A program made the position numbers and the translations under genes. A DNA stretch of 64,000 nucleotides from a virus, in the IMG/VR virus record IMGVR_UViG_3300035703_000058, positions 1 to 64,000 of that record. One strand, written 5' to 3'. This document shows positions 40,019 through 49,277 of the stretch, in pieces; position 1 is the stretch's first letter; each line of letters begins with the position of its first letter. The notes beneath the pieces were generated by a model, which had not been told where the DNA came from, ran no database searches, and worked only from the letters and a program-made list of their open reading frames with translations.

Positions 40019-41205
40019 GCGCCAACGGCTTCTTCGAGCGCGCCAGCGATGTGCGCACCAACCGTCCGATCGGCTTCATCGGGCAGGTGCTCGGGTACTT
40101 CCGCTCCCGCAGCGGCAACAACCAGCGCCCCCAGGCCGCGCAGATCACGACCATCGCCATCCCGGCGAGCCCGGACAGCAGCACCGCCTACTCGGTGGTG
40201 ATCGACGGCGTGACCTGCACCTACACGACCGACGCCTCCGCTACCCAGGCCGAGCTTGGGGCGGGCCTGGAGGCGGCCATCGAGGTTCAGGCGGGCGCGC
40301 GCGGACGGATGTCGCCCAGCTACTCGGGCGGCACCCTGACCCTGACCGGCTCCTGGCCGGGCATCTCCTACACCGTCACCACGTCGGGCGGCACCGGCGG
40401 CGGCGCCATCGGCTCCGCGACCACGGCGACCGCGGCAGCGTCGGCGACGGCGGTGCAGTTCGGGCGCGCCCTTTGCACCGACGGGCAGGTGACCGACGAA
40501 GGCACCCCGAAGGTGTTCATGCCGACCACGGCGCTCTTCTCGGCGCAGGTGAAGACCTTCACCTACGCGAGCGTGGCCAGCGGGGACAGCATCCAGACCC
40601 GCGTGGTCATGAACGGCGATGAGATCCTGGTCTCGACGCCCTACAACACCTCGCACGCGCAGTCGCTCATCGACCACGCGGCGGCGCTGGAGACGGCGCT
40701 CAACGCGACCTTCGGCGCCGGCTATGGCGCGGTGGCGGCCCGCAGCTCCGACACCATCACCATCACCGCCGACGTGGCGGGCGCCGAGTTCAGCGCCGTC
40801 AGCGACGTCGTCGGCTCCGGCGGCGGCACGGTCAGCGCGGCCAACACCACCGGCCCCAGCATCTCGACCTCAGTGGCGCGGGCGCTGATCGGCGTCTCGA
40901 AGCGCCGGGCGGACGTCGAGAACGTCACCGTCGATGGCGACGATCCCGCCTACGCGGCCAACCGCGGCGTCGAGTACGTCGTGCACGGCGAGATGTTGGT
41001 CGCCCGCGACACCACGGAGACCTGGGATCGCAACTCGCAGACCTGGGTTTCGGTGTCCACGTCCGCCACGCTCAGCGGCCGCCTCTACGACACCGGCTCG
41101 TCCACCCGGGTCTGGATCCCGCAGGAACTCATCCGGCTCGTCGCTCAGGAACCCTCCACCCACACCGACGGCATCGGTCAGATCGCCGTCAACATCGGAG
41201 TCTGA
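40015..41205 (+). CDS. Head decoration / structural cement protein
   Basis: The GTG at 40015 overlaps the previous stop and follows GAGGTGA. After a short N-terminal part (TNRPIGFIGQVLGYF) the 396-aa protein contains two repeats of a beta-rich module (AYSVVIDGVTCTYTTDA near 60 and FTYASVASGDSIQTRVV near 180) with Thr/Gly/Ala-rich strands, ending in SVSTSATLSGRLYDTG. Position directly before the capsid gene and composition suit a cement protein like Gp24. It would stabilise the shell. Confidence 0.65.
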   Translation: MSANGFFERASDVRTNRPIGFIGQVLGYFRSRSGNNQRPQAAQITTIAIPASPDSSTAYSVVIDGVTCTYTTDASATQAELGAGLEAAIEVQAGARGRMSPSYSGGTLTLTGSWPGISYTVTTSGGTGGGAIGSATTATAAASATAVQFGRALCTDGQVTDEGTPKVFMPTTALFSAQVKTFTYASVASGDSIQTRVVMNGDEILVSTPYNTSHAQSLIDHAAALETALNATFGAGYGAVAARSSDTITITADVAGAEFSAVSDVVGSGGGTVSAANTTGPSISTSVARALIGVSKRRADVENVTVDGDDPAYAANRGVEYVVHGEMLVARDTTETWDRNSQTWVSVSTSATLSGRLYDTGSSTRVWIPQELIRLVAQEPSTHTDGIGQIAVNIGV

Positions 41206-41207
41206 CC

Positions 41208-42332
41208 ATGTCACGGTTTGTCGAGGTTCTGGAAGGTGGTTGCGAGGGCGAGCTGTCGTCCTCCGACTACTACGCCGGTGCGGTGGAGGAGTTCCGCGCC
41301 ACCCTCAAGACCAAGCTGGACGCGCGCGGGCGCCGTGTGGACAACGCCTACACGGCGTCGATGACGCGGCTGGACAGCTATCTCGCCAGCGCCAACGACC
41401 GCCGCGGGGACGCCTTCGTGCCCGGCGCGGGCAACTACAACCCCCGCGACCTCACCCAGCGCATCAAGCGGGCGATGGAGGAGCGCCTGCAGCCGCTCAC
41501 CGCGGACAAGTGCTTCCCGATCAACACGGAGCTGGACCCGGGCGCGCTCACCTACGAGCAGACCCGGCTGATGACCACGGGCCGGGCGATCGAGTACCGC
41601 GGCGGGCTCGGCGATGACGCCCCGACCGTCGAGGTTGGCCAGTCCTCGGTGCAGCAGCCCATCTTGGGCGGCATCATCAAAGTGGTCAACGACTTCCGCG
41701 AGCTGGCAGCCGACCGCTTCGCGGGCGTCGATCGGGCGGCGAAGAAGATCGCGGGCGCGCGCCGCTCGATGCAGGAGCTGCGCAGCCGCTGGATCTGGCG
41801 CGGCAGCCAGGCCAACGGCATGTACGGCATCATCGGCCACCCCTACGTGGACACCGCCACCTCGCAGGTGCCGTACACCAGCGCCAGCGCGGTGGCCGAC
41901 ATCATCGCCGACTTCGTCTACTGGGCGCAGTGGGCGGACAACCAGTCCGGCAGCGCCTACAAGCCCGACTCGGTGGTCATCGGCCAGAAGCTGTACAACT
42001 ACCTCGCCGGGACGGTGATGGCGCTGAACAACAGCTCCAACGTCACCATCCTGGAGATGTTGAAGCGGCTCTGCCCGGACATCGTCAACTGGATGTCGGC
42101 GCCCGAGCTGAACGCCACGGTCGCCTCGAACGTGCATGGACTGTTCTTCTACGCCAAGGGCACCGGCGAGCTGGACCGCTCGGTGGAGCTGATGGACGCC
42201 ATGCCCGCCACGCTGCTCGCGCCCGAGAAGCGCGCGCTTGGCGAGCAGACCTTCATGGTGATGTTCTTCGGCGGCGCCAACCAGCGCAGCGCCGGGGACA
42301 ACCTGCTTGTTCACGTCGAAGGCCCCGCGTAG
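41208..42332 (+). CDS. Major capsid protein (DUF2184/HK97-like)
   Basis: The 374-aa protein follows the expected gene order and has family features: LTYEQTRLMTTGRAIEYRGG, RRSMQELRSRWIWRGSQANGMYGIIGHP and a C-terminal region MPATLLAPEKRALGEQTF. The MYGIIGHP motif is typical of encapsulin-like shell proteins in this DUF2184 group. It forms the capsid with the cement protein. Confidence 0.82.
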   Translation: MSRFVEVLEGGCEGELSSSDYYAGAVEEFRATLKTKLDARGRRVDNAYTASMTRLDSYLASANDRRGDAFVPGAGNYNPRDLTQRIKRAMEERLQPLTADKCFPINTELDPGALTYEQTRLMTTGRAIEYRGGLGDDAPTVEVGQSSVQQPILGGIIKVVNDFRELAADRFAGVDRAAKKIAGARRSMQELRSRWIWRGSQANGMYGIIGHPYVDTATSQVPYTSASAVADIIADFVYWAQWADNQSGSAYKPDSVVIGQKLYNYLAGTVMALNNSSNVTILEMLKRLCPDIVNWMSAPELNATVASNVHGLFFYAKGTGELDRSVELMDAMPATLLAPEKRALGEQTFMVMFFGGANQRSAGDNLLVHVEGPA

Positions 42333-42346
42333 GGCAAGGAGTAGCA

Positions 42347-42589
42347 ATGAACGTCCGAAACGTGGGCACCCAGCGCATCATCGTGGGCCCGGGCCCCGCC
42401 TCCACGCGCGCCGATATGGGCGAGGCCGGCGCCGGCTTCATCCTGCACGCCAAGAACGACAAGCTCCAGAGCGGCGAGCCGGCCAACGTGCGTCCGGTGA
42501 CGGCCGCACAGCGCAAGGTGCTGGAGGGCATGGCAGCGTTCCAGGCGCTGACCAGGCACAACAGCTACGGCGTGGAGTTCAGCGGCTGA
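42347..42589 (+). CDS. Small hypothetical virion-associated protein, 80 aa
   Basis: AAGGAG is 6 bp upstream of the ATG at 42347. The peptide (MNVRNVGTQRIIVGPG) is beta-rich, ending GVEFSG. It sits between capsid and head-tail joining genes, where small head or connector accessory proteins are usual. No family recognised. Confidence 0.6.
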   Translation: MNVRNVGTQRIIVGPGPASTRADMGEAGAGFILHAKNDKLQSGEPANVRPVTAAQRKVLEGMAAFQALTRHNSYGVEFSG

Positions 42590-42978
42590 TGGCCGTGGAC
42601 ACCGCTGCGATCCTGGCGGTGTTCCGCGTGGTGGCGCCTGAGTTCTCCGCGACCTCAGACGCCACCGTCAACGCTCTGTCCGCGATCGAGGGCACCAAGG
42701 TGTCCGCCACGGCGTTCGGGGCCAACACCTCGGAAGCCGTGGCGCACCGCGTTGCGCATCTGCTGGAGATTCAGGCGCGTCTGGCCGCGGAGACAGCCAG
42801 CGCCCGCGGCCCCGGCGTCACCACGTCGGTGAGCACGGGTGACCTCTCGATCAGCCGCAGCTTGAGCATTACGGCGGCGACGGCGGGCGACGCCTGGTGG
42901 ATGCAGACCGCGCACGGCCTGGCCTACCTGGCGCTGCGAGACGAGCAGGGCGAGATCGGCTACTGCTGGGCCGGTTGA
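42589..42978 (+). CDS. DUF4054 head-tail adaptor
   Basis: TGATG coupling fixes the start. The 129-aa protein (FRVVAPEFSATSDATVNALSA; VAHRVAHLLEIQ) is helical at the N-terminus, with a conserved ending (WWMQTAHGLAYLALR) typical of DUF4054 connector proteins that close the neck of contractile-tailed phages. Confidence 0.72.
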   Translation: MAVDTAAILAVFRVVAPEFSATSDATVNALSAIEGTKVSATAFGANTSEAVAHRVAHLLEIQARLAAETASARGPGVTTSVSTGDLSISRSLSITAATAGDAWWMQTAHGLAYLALRDEQGEIGYCWAG

Positions 42979-43412
42979 TGGTCACCGACCGCGACCACGG
43001 CTACCGCGGGTTGCTTCGTCGCCTGCTCGGCGTGCGCGAGTACGCGACCCGCGTTGGCATTCACGAAGAGGACGGCAGCGACCTCGCCGTCATCGCGGCG
43101 GCCAACGAGTTCGGCACCACGAACGGCCACGTCCCCGAGCGCAGCTTTCTGCGCGCGACCGTGGACGCCAACGCCACCACCTACGGCGACGAGCTGGACA
43201 AAGCCGTCCGCGCCCACGTAGACGGGCGCCGCACCCTCGACGTCGGTCTTGGCCGGCTCGGCGCGCGCGTCGAAGGCGACATCAAGCAGTTCATGACGGA
43301 CCTCCAGGATCCGCCGAACGTTTTTTCTACCATCGCCCGCAAGGGCAGCAGCAACCCGCTCATCGACACGGGGCGACTGCGGGCGACCATCCGGCATGAG
43401 GAGGAGCCTTGA
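42978..43412 (+). CDS. HK97 gp10-like tail completion protein
   Basis: TGATG start. The 144-aa protein has ATRVGIHEEDGSDLAVIAAANEFG, then VPERSFLRATVD, and ends IDTGRLRATIRHEEE: the NEFGT, R-S-F and D-T-G-x-L-R-x-S/T motifs mark gp10-type neck/tail completion proteins. Confidence 0.78.
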   Translation: MVTDRDHGYRGLLRRLLGVREYATRVGIHEEDGSDLAVIAAANEFGTTNGHVPERSFLRATVDANATTYGDELDKAVRAHVDGRRTLDVGLGRLGARVEGDIKQFMTDLQDPPNVFSTIARKGSSNPLIDTGRLRATIRHEEEP

Positions 43413-43774
43413 TCCTGCTGGGCGCGACCACCATCACCCGCCGCCGCTACAGCGCGGGCTCGCGGGCCTCCACCGGCTACTGGACCGAGGGGTCCACCAC
43501 CGACACCTCCATCACGGCGTCGGTGCAGCCGGCGTCAGGCAAAGACCTCAAGCTGCTGTCGGAGGGCGAGCGCACCAAGCGCGCCATCAAGGTCTACACG
43601 ACCGCCGACCTGCGCACGACGTCGCCCCAGAATGGCACCCGCTCAGACGAGCTGGTCATCTCCGGCGTGACGGGCATCGACGACGGCACCTATCAGGTGC
43701 AGCACGTCGAGTCCTACTACGCGCTGCTCGCCCACAACAAGGCCATCGCCGTACGCCGCCAGGAGGCGCCATGA
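43409..43774 (+). CDS. Head closure / neck protein, 121 aa (TTG start)
   Basis: The TTG at 43409 overlaps the preceding stop as TTGA and follows GGAGGAG. The protein (ILLGATTITRRRYSAG) is beta-rich and carries SITASVQPASGKDL and LVISGVTGIDDGTYQVQHVES, a barrel like that of head-closure proteins. Family inferred from position between gp10-like and tail terminator genes. Confidence 0.65.
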   Translation: MILLGATTITRRRYSAGSRASTGYWTEGSTTDTSITASVQPASGKDLKLLSEGERTKRAIKVYTTADLRTTSPQNGTRSDELVISGVTGIDDGTYQVQHVESYYALLAHNKAIAVRRQEAP

Positions 43775-44310
43775 GCATACGCGGCGACATCCTTCAGGCG
43801 GTCCGCGGCTGGCTCAAGGCGGCGTCCAGCCTGACCGACGCACAGGTCATCCCCGCCGACGACATCGGCCCGCGCCCGGCGCTGCCCTACCTGACCGTCA
43901 AGGTGGTGGTGGCAGACCTTCCGGTCGGCGAGGACGAAACCCGCTACGCCCTGAACGGTGACGACGACCCCACCGTCACCGTTCACGGCACCCGCCGCGG
44001 CACGGTGTCTGTGCAGGGCTACGGGGCCGCCGCAGAAGAATGGCTGGTCACCGCGCGTCTGGCGCTGCGCCTGCCCACCATACAGGCGACGCTCAACACG
44101 GCGGGCCTGACCGTGGTGCCCATCGGGGCGCCGCGTGACGTCGCCGTGGTGCTCGACACCAGCTTCGAGGCGCGGGTCGTCTGGGATCTTGAGGTCCTCT
44201 ACGACGTCAGCTCCGCGGCGGAAGAGGAGATCGCCGCCGCGATAGCCACTGTCACATCGGTGCTCAGCCCCGGCGCGCTGACCACCACCTCCACCCTCGA
44301 TCTCACCTGA
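43771..44310 (+). CDS. Phage neck terminator / tail terminator protein (gp12-like)
   Basis: ATGA overlap. The 179-aa protein has GPRPALPYLTVKVVVADLPVG and GTVSVQGYGAAAEEWL, then ARLALRLP, matching neck terminator proteins that precede the DUF3383 sheath gene in this phage group. It would cap the tail tube and join it to the head. Confidence 0.75.
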   Translation: MSIRGDILQAVRGWLKAASSLTDAQVIPADDIGPRPALPYLTVKVVVADLPVGEDETRYALNGDDDPTVTVHGTRRGTVSVQGYGAAAEEWLVTARLALRLPTIQATLNTAGLTVVPIGAPRDVAVVLDTSFEARVVWDLEVLYDVSSAAEEEIAAAIATVTSVLSPGALTTTSTLDLT

Positions 44311-44319
44311 GAGCACACC

Positions 44320-45429
44320 ATGGCCGTCGTCACGCACCTGGACCGCATCGGCGTCACCGTCAACCTGGACGCCGTGGGGGCGCAGCAGGCGGGCTTCTAC
44401 GTGCTCTACCTGGTGCCGCTGGCGGCCAACAGCCTCAACAGCGCCACCTACATGACGTTCGCGTCCTTCGCGGAGGTCGATGCGGCGAGCACCGCCGGCT
44501 ACATCTCGGCCACCACCCTCCAGGCGCTCACCGACGTCTTCGCCCAGGCGCGGGTGCCGAGCCAGATCCACGTCGCCAGCGTGGACCTTGCGTCGTCGTC
44601 CGGCTCGATCCCCGACACCTACGCGCTGGTCATCGCGTCGATGATCAGCGAGGGCCTGGACTTCTACGCCGTATGCATTCAGGACCGCGACAACACCGAC
44701 GTCGCGACGGTCTCCGACTACATCGAGGCGCTGGCCAGCGAGCGCCCCTACATCTTCGTTGGTCAGTCCTCCGACAGCGACTGGAAGACTGCCACGCCCG
44801 ACGCCGCCTTCAACACCGTCGTGGGCAACGAGCGCACCGTGCTCGTCTACCACGACACCTCCACCGAGCACAACGACCTCGTGTGGGCTTCGTGCGTGCT
44901 CGCCTTCACCCCCGACAGCTACTCCGCGCCTTGGAACCGCCCGCTGACCGACATCGTCGCCCTTGCGACCCTGACGAGCGCCGAGAAGGGCTACCTGCGC
45001 ACCAACAACGCCAACTTCGGCGCGCGTCTCAACTCCACCTACACCTTCTACATGGACCCCGGCCGCACCATGGCGGGCCGGGCGGCGTCGGAGCGGGTGT
45101 CGGCGGACTGGTACGCCATCCGGGTCCAGGAAGGTCTGGCCCAGCTACTCGGCGACCTCACCAACCGCGGCCAGAAGCTCACCGTATCGGTGCGCGGCGT
45201 GCGGCAGGTCGAGGCCATCGCCCGCGAAGTCTACGAGCGCGGCGTCACCGCAGGCCACTTCGAGCCCAACCAGCTCACCTTCACCTCCGCGACCATCAAC
45301 GCCGATGGCACCATCTCCAGCGCCGACCTGACGGCGCAACGCATCCGGGTGACCGCAAACATCCAGCTCACCACGGGCGCCATCACGATCGCTTTCACCG
45401 CCAACCTCAGCCGCACCGCGGTCAACTGA
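44320..45429 (+). CDS. Contractile tail sheath protein (DUF3383)
   Basis: The 369-aa protein has the DUF3383 order: TYMTFASFAEVDA, a sheath N-domain, VCIQDRDNTDVATVSDYIEA, then the conserved C-terminal domain (LNSTYTFYMDPGRTMAGRAASERVSADWYAIRVQEGL and AQRIRVTANIQLT). It shows that the virion is a myovirus. Confidence 0.88.
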   Translation: MAVVTHLDRIGVTVNLDAVGAQQAGFYVLYLVPLAANSLNSATYMTFASFAEVDAASTAGYISATTLQALTDVFAQARVPSQIHVASVDLASSSGSIPDTYALVIASMISEGLDFYAVCIQDRDNTDVATVSDYIEALASERPYIFVGQSSDSDWKTATPDAAFNTVVGNERTVLVYHDTSTEHNDLVWASCVLAFTPDSYSAPWNRPLTDIVALATLTSAEKGYLRTNNANFGARLNSTYTFYMDPGRTMAGRAASERVSADWYAIRVQEGLAQLLGDLTNRGQKLTVSVRGVRQVEAIAREVYERGVTAGHFEPNQLTFTSATINADGTISSADLTAQRIRVTANIQLTTGAITIAFTANLSRTAVN

Positions 45430-45439
45430 GAGGTCTCCT

Positions 45440-45892
45440 ATGCCCGGGCCCACGAAGATCCACGATCTCGCACAGGTGGTCCTCACCATCGGCGGCTACA
45501 CGATCAGCGGCTACGGCGAAGGCGGCGCCGTCAAGGTCGAGCCGGTGTCGTCCGCCGTCGAGTCCACCGTCGGCCACGATGGTCAGGTCACCTACAGCCG
45601 CACCAACGACGCGCGGGCGAAGGTGACCATCACCGTGCGCGGCAACTCGGTCGCCCACAAGCACCTGAGCACGCTCATGCAGGCGCAGCTTGCGGCGCCG
45701 GTGCTGGCCCCGATGGCGTTCCTGCTCGTCAACGCGCAGACCGGCGAGCGGTTCGCGTCGGCCTACTTCGTCTTCCTGGAGCACCCGGGCGTCGAGCAGG
45801 CCAAGGGCGTCACTGATCGCGTCTACATCGGCGAGCTGCCCTACGGCTTTGACGCCGGCAACTACGACGCCGCGCCTCTGGTCGCGGTCTGA
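45440..45892 (+). CDS. Tail tube protein (DUF3277)
   Basis: The 150-aa protein follows the sheath by 10 bp. Beta-rich sequence includes LTIGGYTISGYGEGGAVKVEP and GHDGQVTYSRTNDARAKVTITV, typical of DUF3277 tubes, and PYGFDAGNYDAAPL near the end. It polymerises into the inner tube. Confidence 0.85.
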   Translation: MPGPTKIHDLAQVVLTIGGYTISGYGEGGAVKVEPVSSAVESTVGHDGQVTYSRTNDARAKVTITVRGNSVAHKHLSTLMQAQLAAPVLAPMAFLLVNAQTGERFASAYFVFLEHPGVEQAKGVTDRVYIGELPYGFDAGNYDAAPLVAV

Positions 45893-45900
45893 GGCCACCC

Positions 45901-46344
45901 ATGAGCCAACTCCCACCCCCGGTAGAAGTCCAGATCGGCGACGACAACGGCGTCGCGCACGCCTACCTGATCAGCCTGCACCCCGCCGCGGAGGGCCAGC
46001 GGGTTGTCTGTCAACTGCTCGGCCTGGTGGCCGGTCCGCTCGCCGAGCTGATCGCCGCGGGCATCGAAGGCGGCAGCGCGGCCAACGTGGACTTCCAGGG
46101 CATCGGCCGGCAGGTCGGCGCCACCCTGCTGGGCGACGCGCCGCCCAAGCTCATCCGGGAGCTGTTGCGGTACACGGCCCGTGATGGCCGCGCGATGGCC
46201 AACGAACACGAGTTCAACGTCGCCTACACCGGCAACTACGGCGAGCTGATGGTGGCGCTCTCGGAGGTCGTTCGGAACAACCGTTTTTTGCCGCTGTCGC
46301 GTATCAGCTCCATGCTGCCGGGGGCGAGGCCGACCCCGTCGTAA
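45901..46344 (+). CDS. Tail assembly chaperone, unshifted product
   Basis: The 147-aa product of the zero frame (MSQLPPPVEVQIG) stops at TAA 46342-46344. Its place between tube and tape measure and the existence of a -1 overlapping extension identify it as the short chaperone (like lambda gpG). It probably coats the tape measure during tail assembly. Confidence 0.8.
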   Translation: MSQLPPPVEVQIGDDNGVAHAYLISLHPAAEGQRVVCQLLGLVAGPLAELIAAGIEGGSAANVDFQGIGRQVGATLLGDAPPKLIRELLRYTARDGRAMANEHEFNVAYTGNYGELMVALSEVVRNNRFLPLSRISSMLPGARPTPS

Positions 46345-46544
46345 CTGCCGCCCTGACCCGGGCCGCCGAGCGCGGCGTCGATTGGTGGATCATGCGCGTC
46401 GTCGTTGACCCTCGCATCCCCGATGGACTCGCAGCGATGCGCACGCTGAGCTTCGCCGACATCTACCACGCGCACCTCGCCCTGGACGCCCTCGACACCA
46501 TCGAGGCCCATCGACGCGCCCAGCAGCCCGGGGGTGGGCGATGA
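45901..46544 (+). CDS. Tail assembly chaperone, -1 frameshift product (214 aa)
   Basis: At T_TTT_TTG (46284-46290) a -1 slip after codon 130 continues in an 84-codon frame with no stop (AAVAYQLHAAGGEADPVV, then RAAERGVDWWIMRVV) to TGA 46542-46544, which overlaps the tape measure ATG. The extension fills the apparent gap at 46345-46540 and is the counterpart of lambda gpGT. The shifted frame shows normal codon usage, supporting translation. Confidence 0.8.
46284..46290 (+). promoter_or_regulatory. Slippery heptamer for programmed -1 frameshifting
   Basis: TTTTTTG is read as CGT TTT TTG in the zero frame and fits X XXY YYZ. Downstream G/C-rich sequence could fold (for example GCCGGGGGCGAGGC). 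The two frames of the tail chaperone join here. Confidence 0.75.
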
Positions 46545-48328
46545 TCGTCCGGGAGCTGTTGGTGCGGCTCGGCGTCATCGCCGACCCCGGCAAGGTCAAG
46601 GACTTCGACGGCGCCATCGACGACCTGAAGGCCAACATGGGCGCGCTCGTGTCGGTCTCCAAGCAGGTGGTCGCGGTCGGCGCCGCGGTCGGCGCGGCGT
46701 TTGGCCTCCAGGCCGTCGCCACCGCCAGCGCCACCATCGAGATCGAGCGGCAGGCGGCGGCGCTCGGGCTCAGCACAGACGCCTACCAGGAATGGAAGGC
46801 CGCCGTGGGCGCCTTCGGCGTGGACACCAAGGACCTCGCCGATGGCTTCGGGCAGGTCGCGCAGGTCATCGGCAACGCGCAGGACGGCGCCGACAACGCC
46901 GTCAAGACGTTCAAGAGCCTGAACATCGAGATCGCCGACCTGAAAGGCAAGTCGGTGGAGGAGGTCTTCTACCTCATCGCCGATGGCATACAGGCCACCA
47001 CGGACAGCGGCGACCGACTGCGCGCGGCCAACACCCTGCTGGGCGAGCAACTTGCCCGCCAGCTCCTGCCCCTGCTCGTGGAGGGCTCAGCCGGACTCGA
47101 CGCCTATCGCCGCCGTGCCCGCGAACTCGGCGGCGTGCTGGACCGCGACGCCATCGACCGGGGCCGCGAAGCCGCGCAGGTCTTCGCCCAATTCCGCATC
47201 GTCACCCAGGGGCTCCGCAACGAGCTGGGTCTGGCCTTCCTGCCGTTGATGACGCACCTCGCCACCATCTTCGTCGAGGTGGCTGCCGGAAGCCGCGGCT
47301 GGATCGGGCAGCGCATGGAGGTCGCGGTCAGGCGGATCAGCGAGGCCCTGGAGACGCTGACACGGCACGCGGAAGAGGTCGATGTGGTCGTCCGCGAGCG
47401 GTTCGGCGGGTGGGCCAACATCCTGGAGCGCGTGAAGAGCGTCGTGGTGCTGCTCGCGACGGCGCAGGCGTGGCGCACGCTCGTCAGCGCCATCACCGCG
47501 GTGCGGGCGGGATTCGTCGCACTCACCGCGACCGGCGGGCTGCTGGCAGGCGCATCCTTCGCCACGGTGCTCGGGTGGGCCGTGGCGCTGGCGGCGGCGT
47601 TGGTGGCCCTCTACCTCGTTGTAGACGACCTGTGGACCTATTTCCGCGGCGGCGAGTCAGTCATCGGCGACTTCCTGGCCGGCTCCGAGCGCGCCCGGGC
47701 CACGCTCGCCGCGCTTGGCGACGCGGCACGCGCCGCTGGGCTATTCCTGTCGTCCCTCTGGCTGGCGACCAGGACGTACAGCGCGATCGTGATGAGCGCG
47801 CTTGGGCCCGCGCTGCCCTACCTGCAGAAGCTCGCCGACATCATTCTGACCGGACTTGGCAATCAGGCGCTTGCGAGCCTGCGCGCCTTCACCACTGGAA
47901 TGCGGTTCGCCGCAGAGGCCATCGCGTTCGTTGCGATCACGGTTCAGGAGTTGATGCGCGTGCTGGACGGCCAGCTCAGCTTCAGCGCCATGCTGGAGAG
48001 CATCAGCGACCGGACGGGAAGCCTCGTCTTTGAGGGTCGCAAGGCGCTGGATCAGGGGATCATGTCTCTACCTGGAATCGGCGCCCTCACTGGGGGTGAC
48101 ATGCCCGCGGGCTACGTGCCACCCAGTCGGCCCGCCGTCTACGTGCCCAACGCAGCACCCTTCGCACTGCAGGCGGGGTCTGCGACGCCCAGCGTGACCA
48201 CGAACTCCGTGGGCGGAAACACCAACAACTACTTCGGGCTCAGCACCCGCGACATCGAGGAATTGCAATACCGTGAGGGGCTGGTGCAGGGACGCCAACT
48301 CGCCGCGCTGGCCGGAACGGGGTTCTGA
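46541..48328 (+). CDS. Tail tape measure protein
   Basis: The 595-aa protein overlaps the chaperone extension (ATGA). N-terminal 130 residues are helical and of tape-measure type (LGLSTDAYQEWKAAVGAFGV). Hydrophobic helices (GGLLAGASFATVLGWAVALAAALVALYLVV, about residues 330-360) could enter the host membrane. It spans the tube and sets tail length; at 595 aa the tail would be fairly short. Confidence 0.85.
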   Translation: MIVRELLVRLGVIADPGKVKDFDGAIDDLKANMGALVSVSKQVVAVGAAVGAAFGLQAVATASATIEIERQAAALGLSTDAYQEWKAAVGAFGVDTKDLADGFGQVAQVIGNAQDGADNAVKTFKSLNIEIADLKGKSVEEVFYLIADGIQATTDSGDRLRAANTLLGEQLARQLLPLLVEGSAGLDAYRRRARELGGVLDRDAIDRGREAAQVFAQFRIVTQGLRNELGLAFLPLMTHLATIFVEVAAGSRGWIGQRMEVAVRRISEALETLTRHAEEVDVVVRERFGGWANILERVKSVVVLLATAQAWRTLVSAITAVRAGFVALTATGGLLAGASFATVLGWAVALAAALVALYLVVDDLWTYFRGGESVIGDFLAGSERARATLAALGDAARAAGLFLSSLWLATRTYSAIVMSALGPALPYLQKLADIILTGLGNQALASLRAFTTGMRFAAEAIAFVAITVQELMRVLDGQLSFSAMLESISDRTGSLVFEGRKALDQGIMSLPGIGALTGGDMPAGYVPPSRPAVYVPNAAPFALQAGSATPSVTTNSVGGNTNNYFGLSTRDIEELQYREGLVQGRQLAALAGTGF

Positions 48329-48912
48329 TGCCCACCGCCCTCTACGCCGACGACGGCACCTTTCTGCGCTTCGACGGCACCGCCACCGTGCGGGTCATCG
48401 CCGCCGACTCCGTGACCCGCCACCCCACCGAGCGCGGCGTCACCATCACCGACCACGTCCAGCGCGAGCCCCTGAGCGTGTCCATCGTGGCCACCGTCAC
48501 CGAGAGCCCACTGCAGGAGCAGTCGGAGGTCAGCGGGGCCACCGCGGGCCTCACCGGCGAGGCCCGCCCACGCGCTGCGATGGACTGGCTCAACAGCCAC
48601 CGCGGACAACGCCTGACCCTCGTCAGCGACGGCTACGACGACCTCGACGACCTCGTGCTCGTGCGGGTGCCCAACGAGGTCACCGCGAGCCGCCAGCGCA
48701 TACTCAGCTTGGAGCTGACGCAGATCCTGGTGGCGTCGGTCGAATACGTCGCCATCCCGCCCGAGCTGCCCCCGGCGGCCACCGCACACGCCTTCGCCGA
48801 CGCCGCCGATCTTGGCGAGCAGGGCACCATCTCAGGCACCGACGACACCGCCCAGCAGGCCCGCGACGTGTCGGCCGCAAGCCTCCTGTTGACCTACATC
48901 GGAGGCGGGTGA
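48328..48912 (+). CDS. Baseplate protein, Dit-like, 194 aa
   Basis: TGATG start. The protein has RHPTERGVTITDHVQREPLSVSIVATVTESPL and ends in an Ala-rich C-terminus. The ITDHV...P...I.A.VTE pattern is found in baseplate hub-proximal proteins that follow the tape measure. It probably links the tube to the baseplate. Confidence 0.68.
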   Translation: MPTALYADDGTFLRFDGTATVRVIAADSVTRHPTERGVTITDHVQREPLSVSIVATVTESPLQEQSEVSGATAGLTGEARPRAAMDWLNSHRGQRLTLVSDGYDDLDDLVLVRVPNEVTASRQRILSLELTQILVASVEYVAIPPELPPAATAHAFADAADLGEQGTISGTDDTAQQARDVSAASLLLTYIGGG

Positions 48913-49277
48913 TGGCGACCTCGATCCTGCCCGGCTACCCGAACCTGCCCGAACACAGCTACGTCGTCACGCTGGGCGAGGCCCGTTACCGCGTGACGCT
49001 GATCTGGCGCGAGCGGCCCGCGTCCTGGTACATGGACCTGCACACCCAGGATGGCACCGAGCTGGTGCTGGGCAAGCGGCTCGCCCCGGGTTGGTCTCCG
49101 CTGGCCGGCGCAGACCTCGGAGAGCACGCCCCCGATGGGCTCCTCTACTGCCGCGGCCCGGACAACTACAGCCGCATGGACCTCGGAGACACGCTCGTGC
49201 TGGTCTACGTGCCGCAGGAGGACATCGACGCCGCCACGACCGTCGAGGCGAGCGCGCTCACCTTCGAGGTGGCCTGA
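48912..49277 (+). CDS. Baseplate plug protein (DUF6983-like), 121 aa
   Basis: TGATG start. EHSYVVTLGEARYRVTLIWRERPASWYMDL and GRxLAPGW-like (GKRLAPGW) with LVLVYVP near the end are hallmarks of the small baseplate plug family encoded between Dit-like and hub genes. Confidence 0.75.
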   Translation: MATSILPGYPNLPEHSYVVTLGEARYRVTLIWRERPASWYMDLHTQDGTELVLGKRLAPGWSPLAGADLGEHAPDGLLYCRGPDNYSRMDLGDTLVLVYVPQEDIDAATTVEASALTFEVA

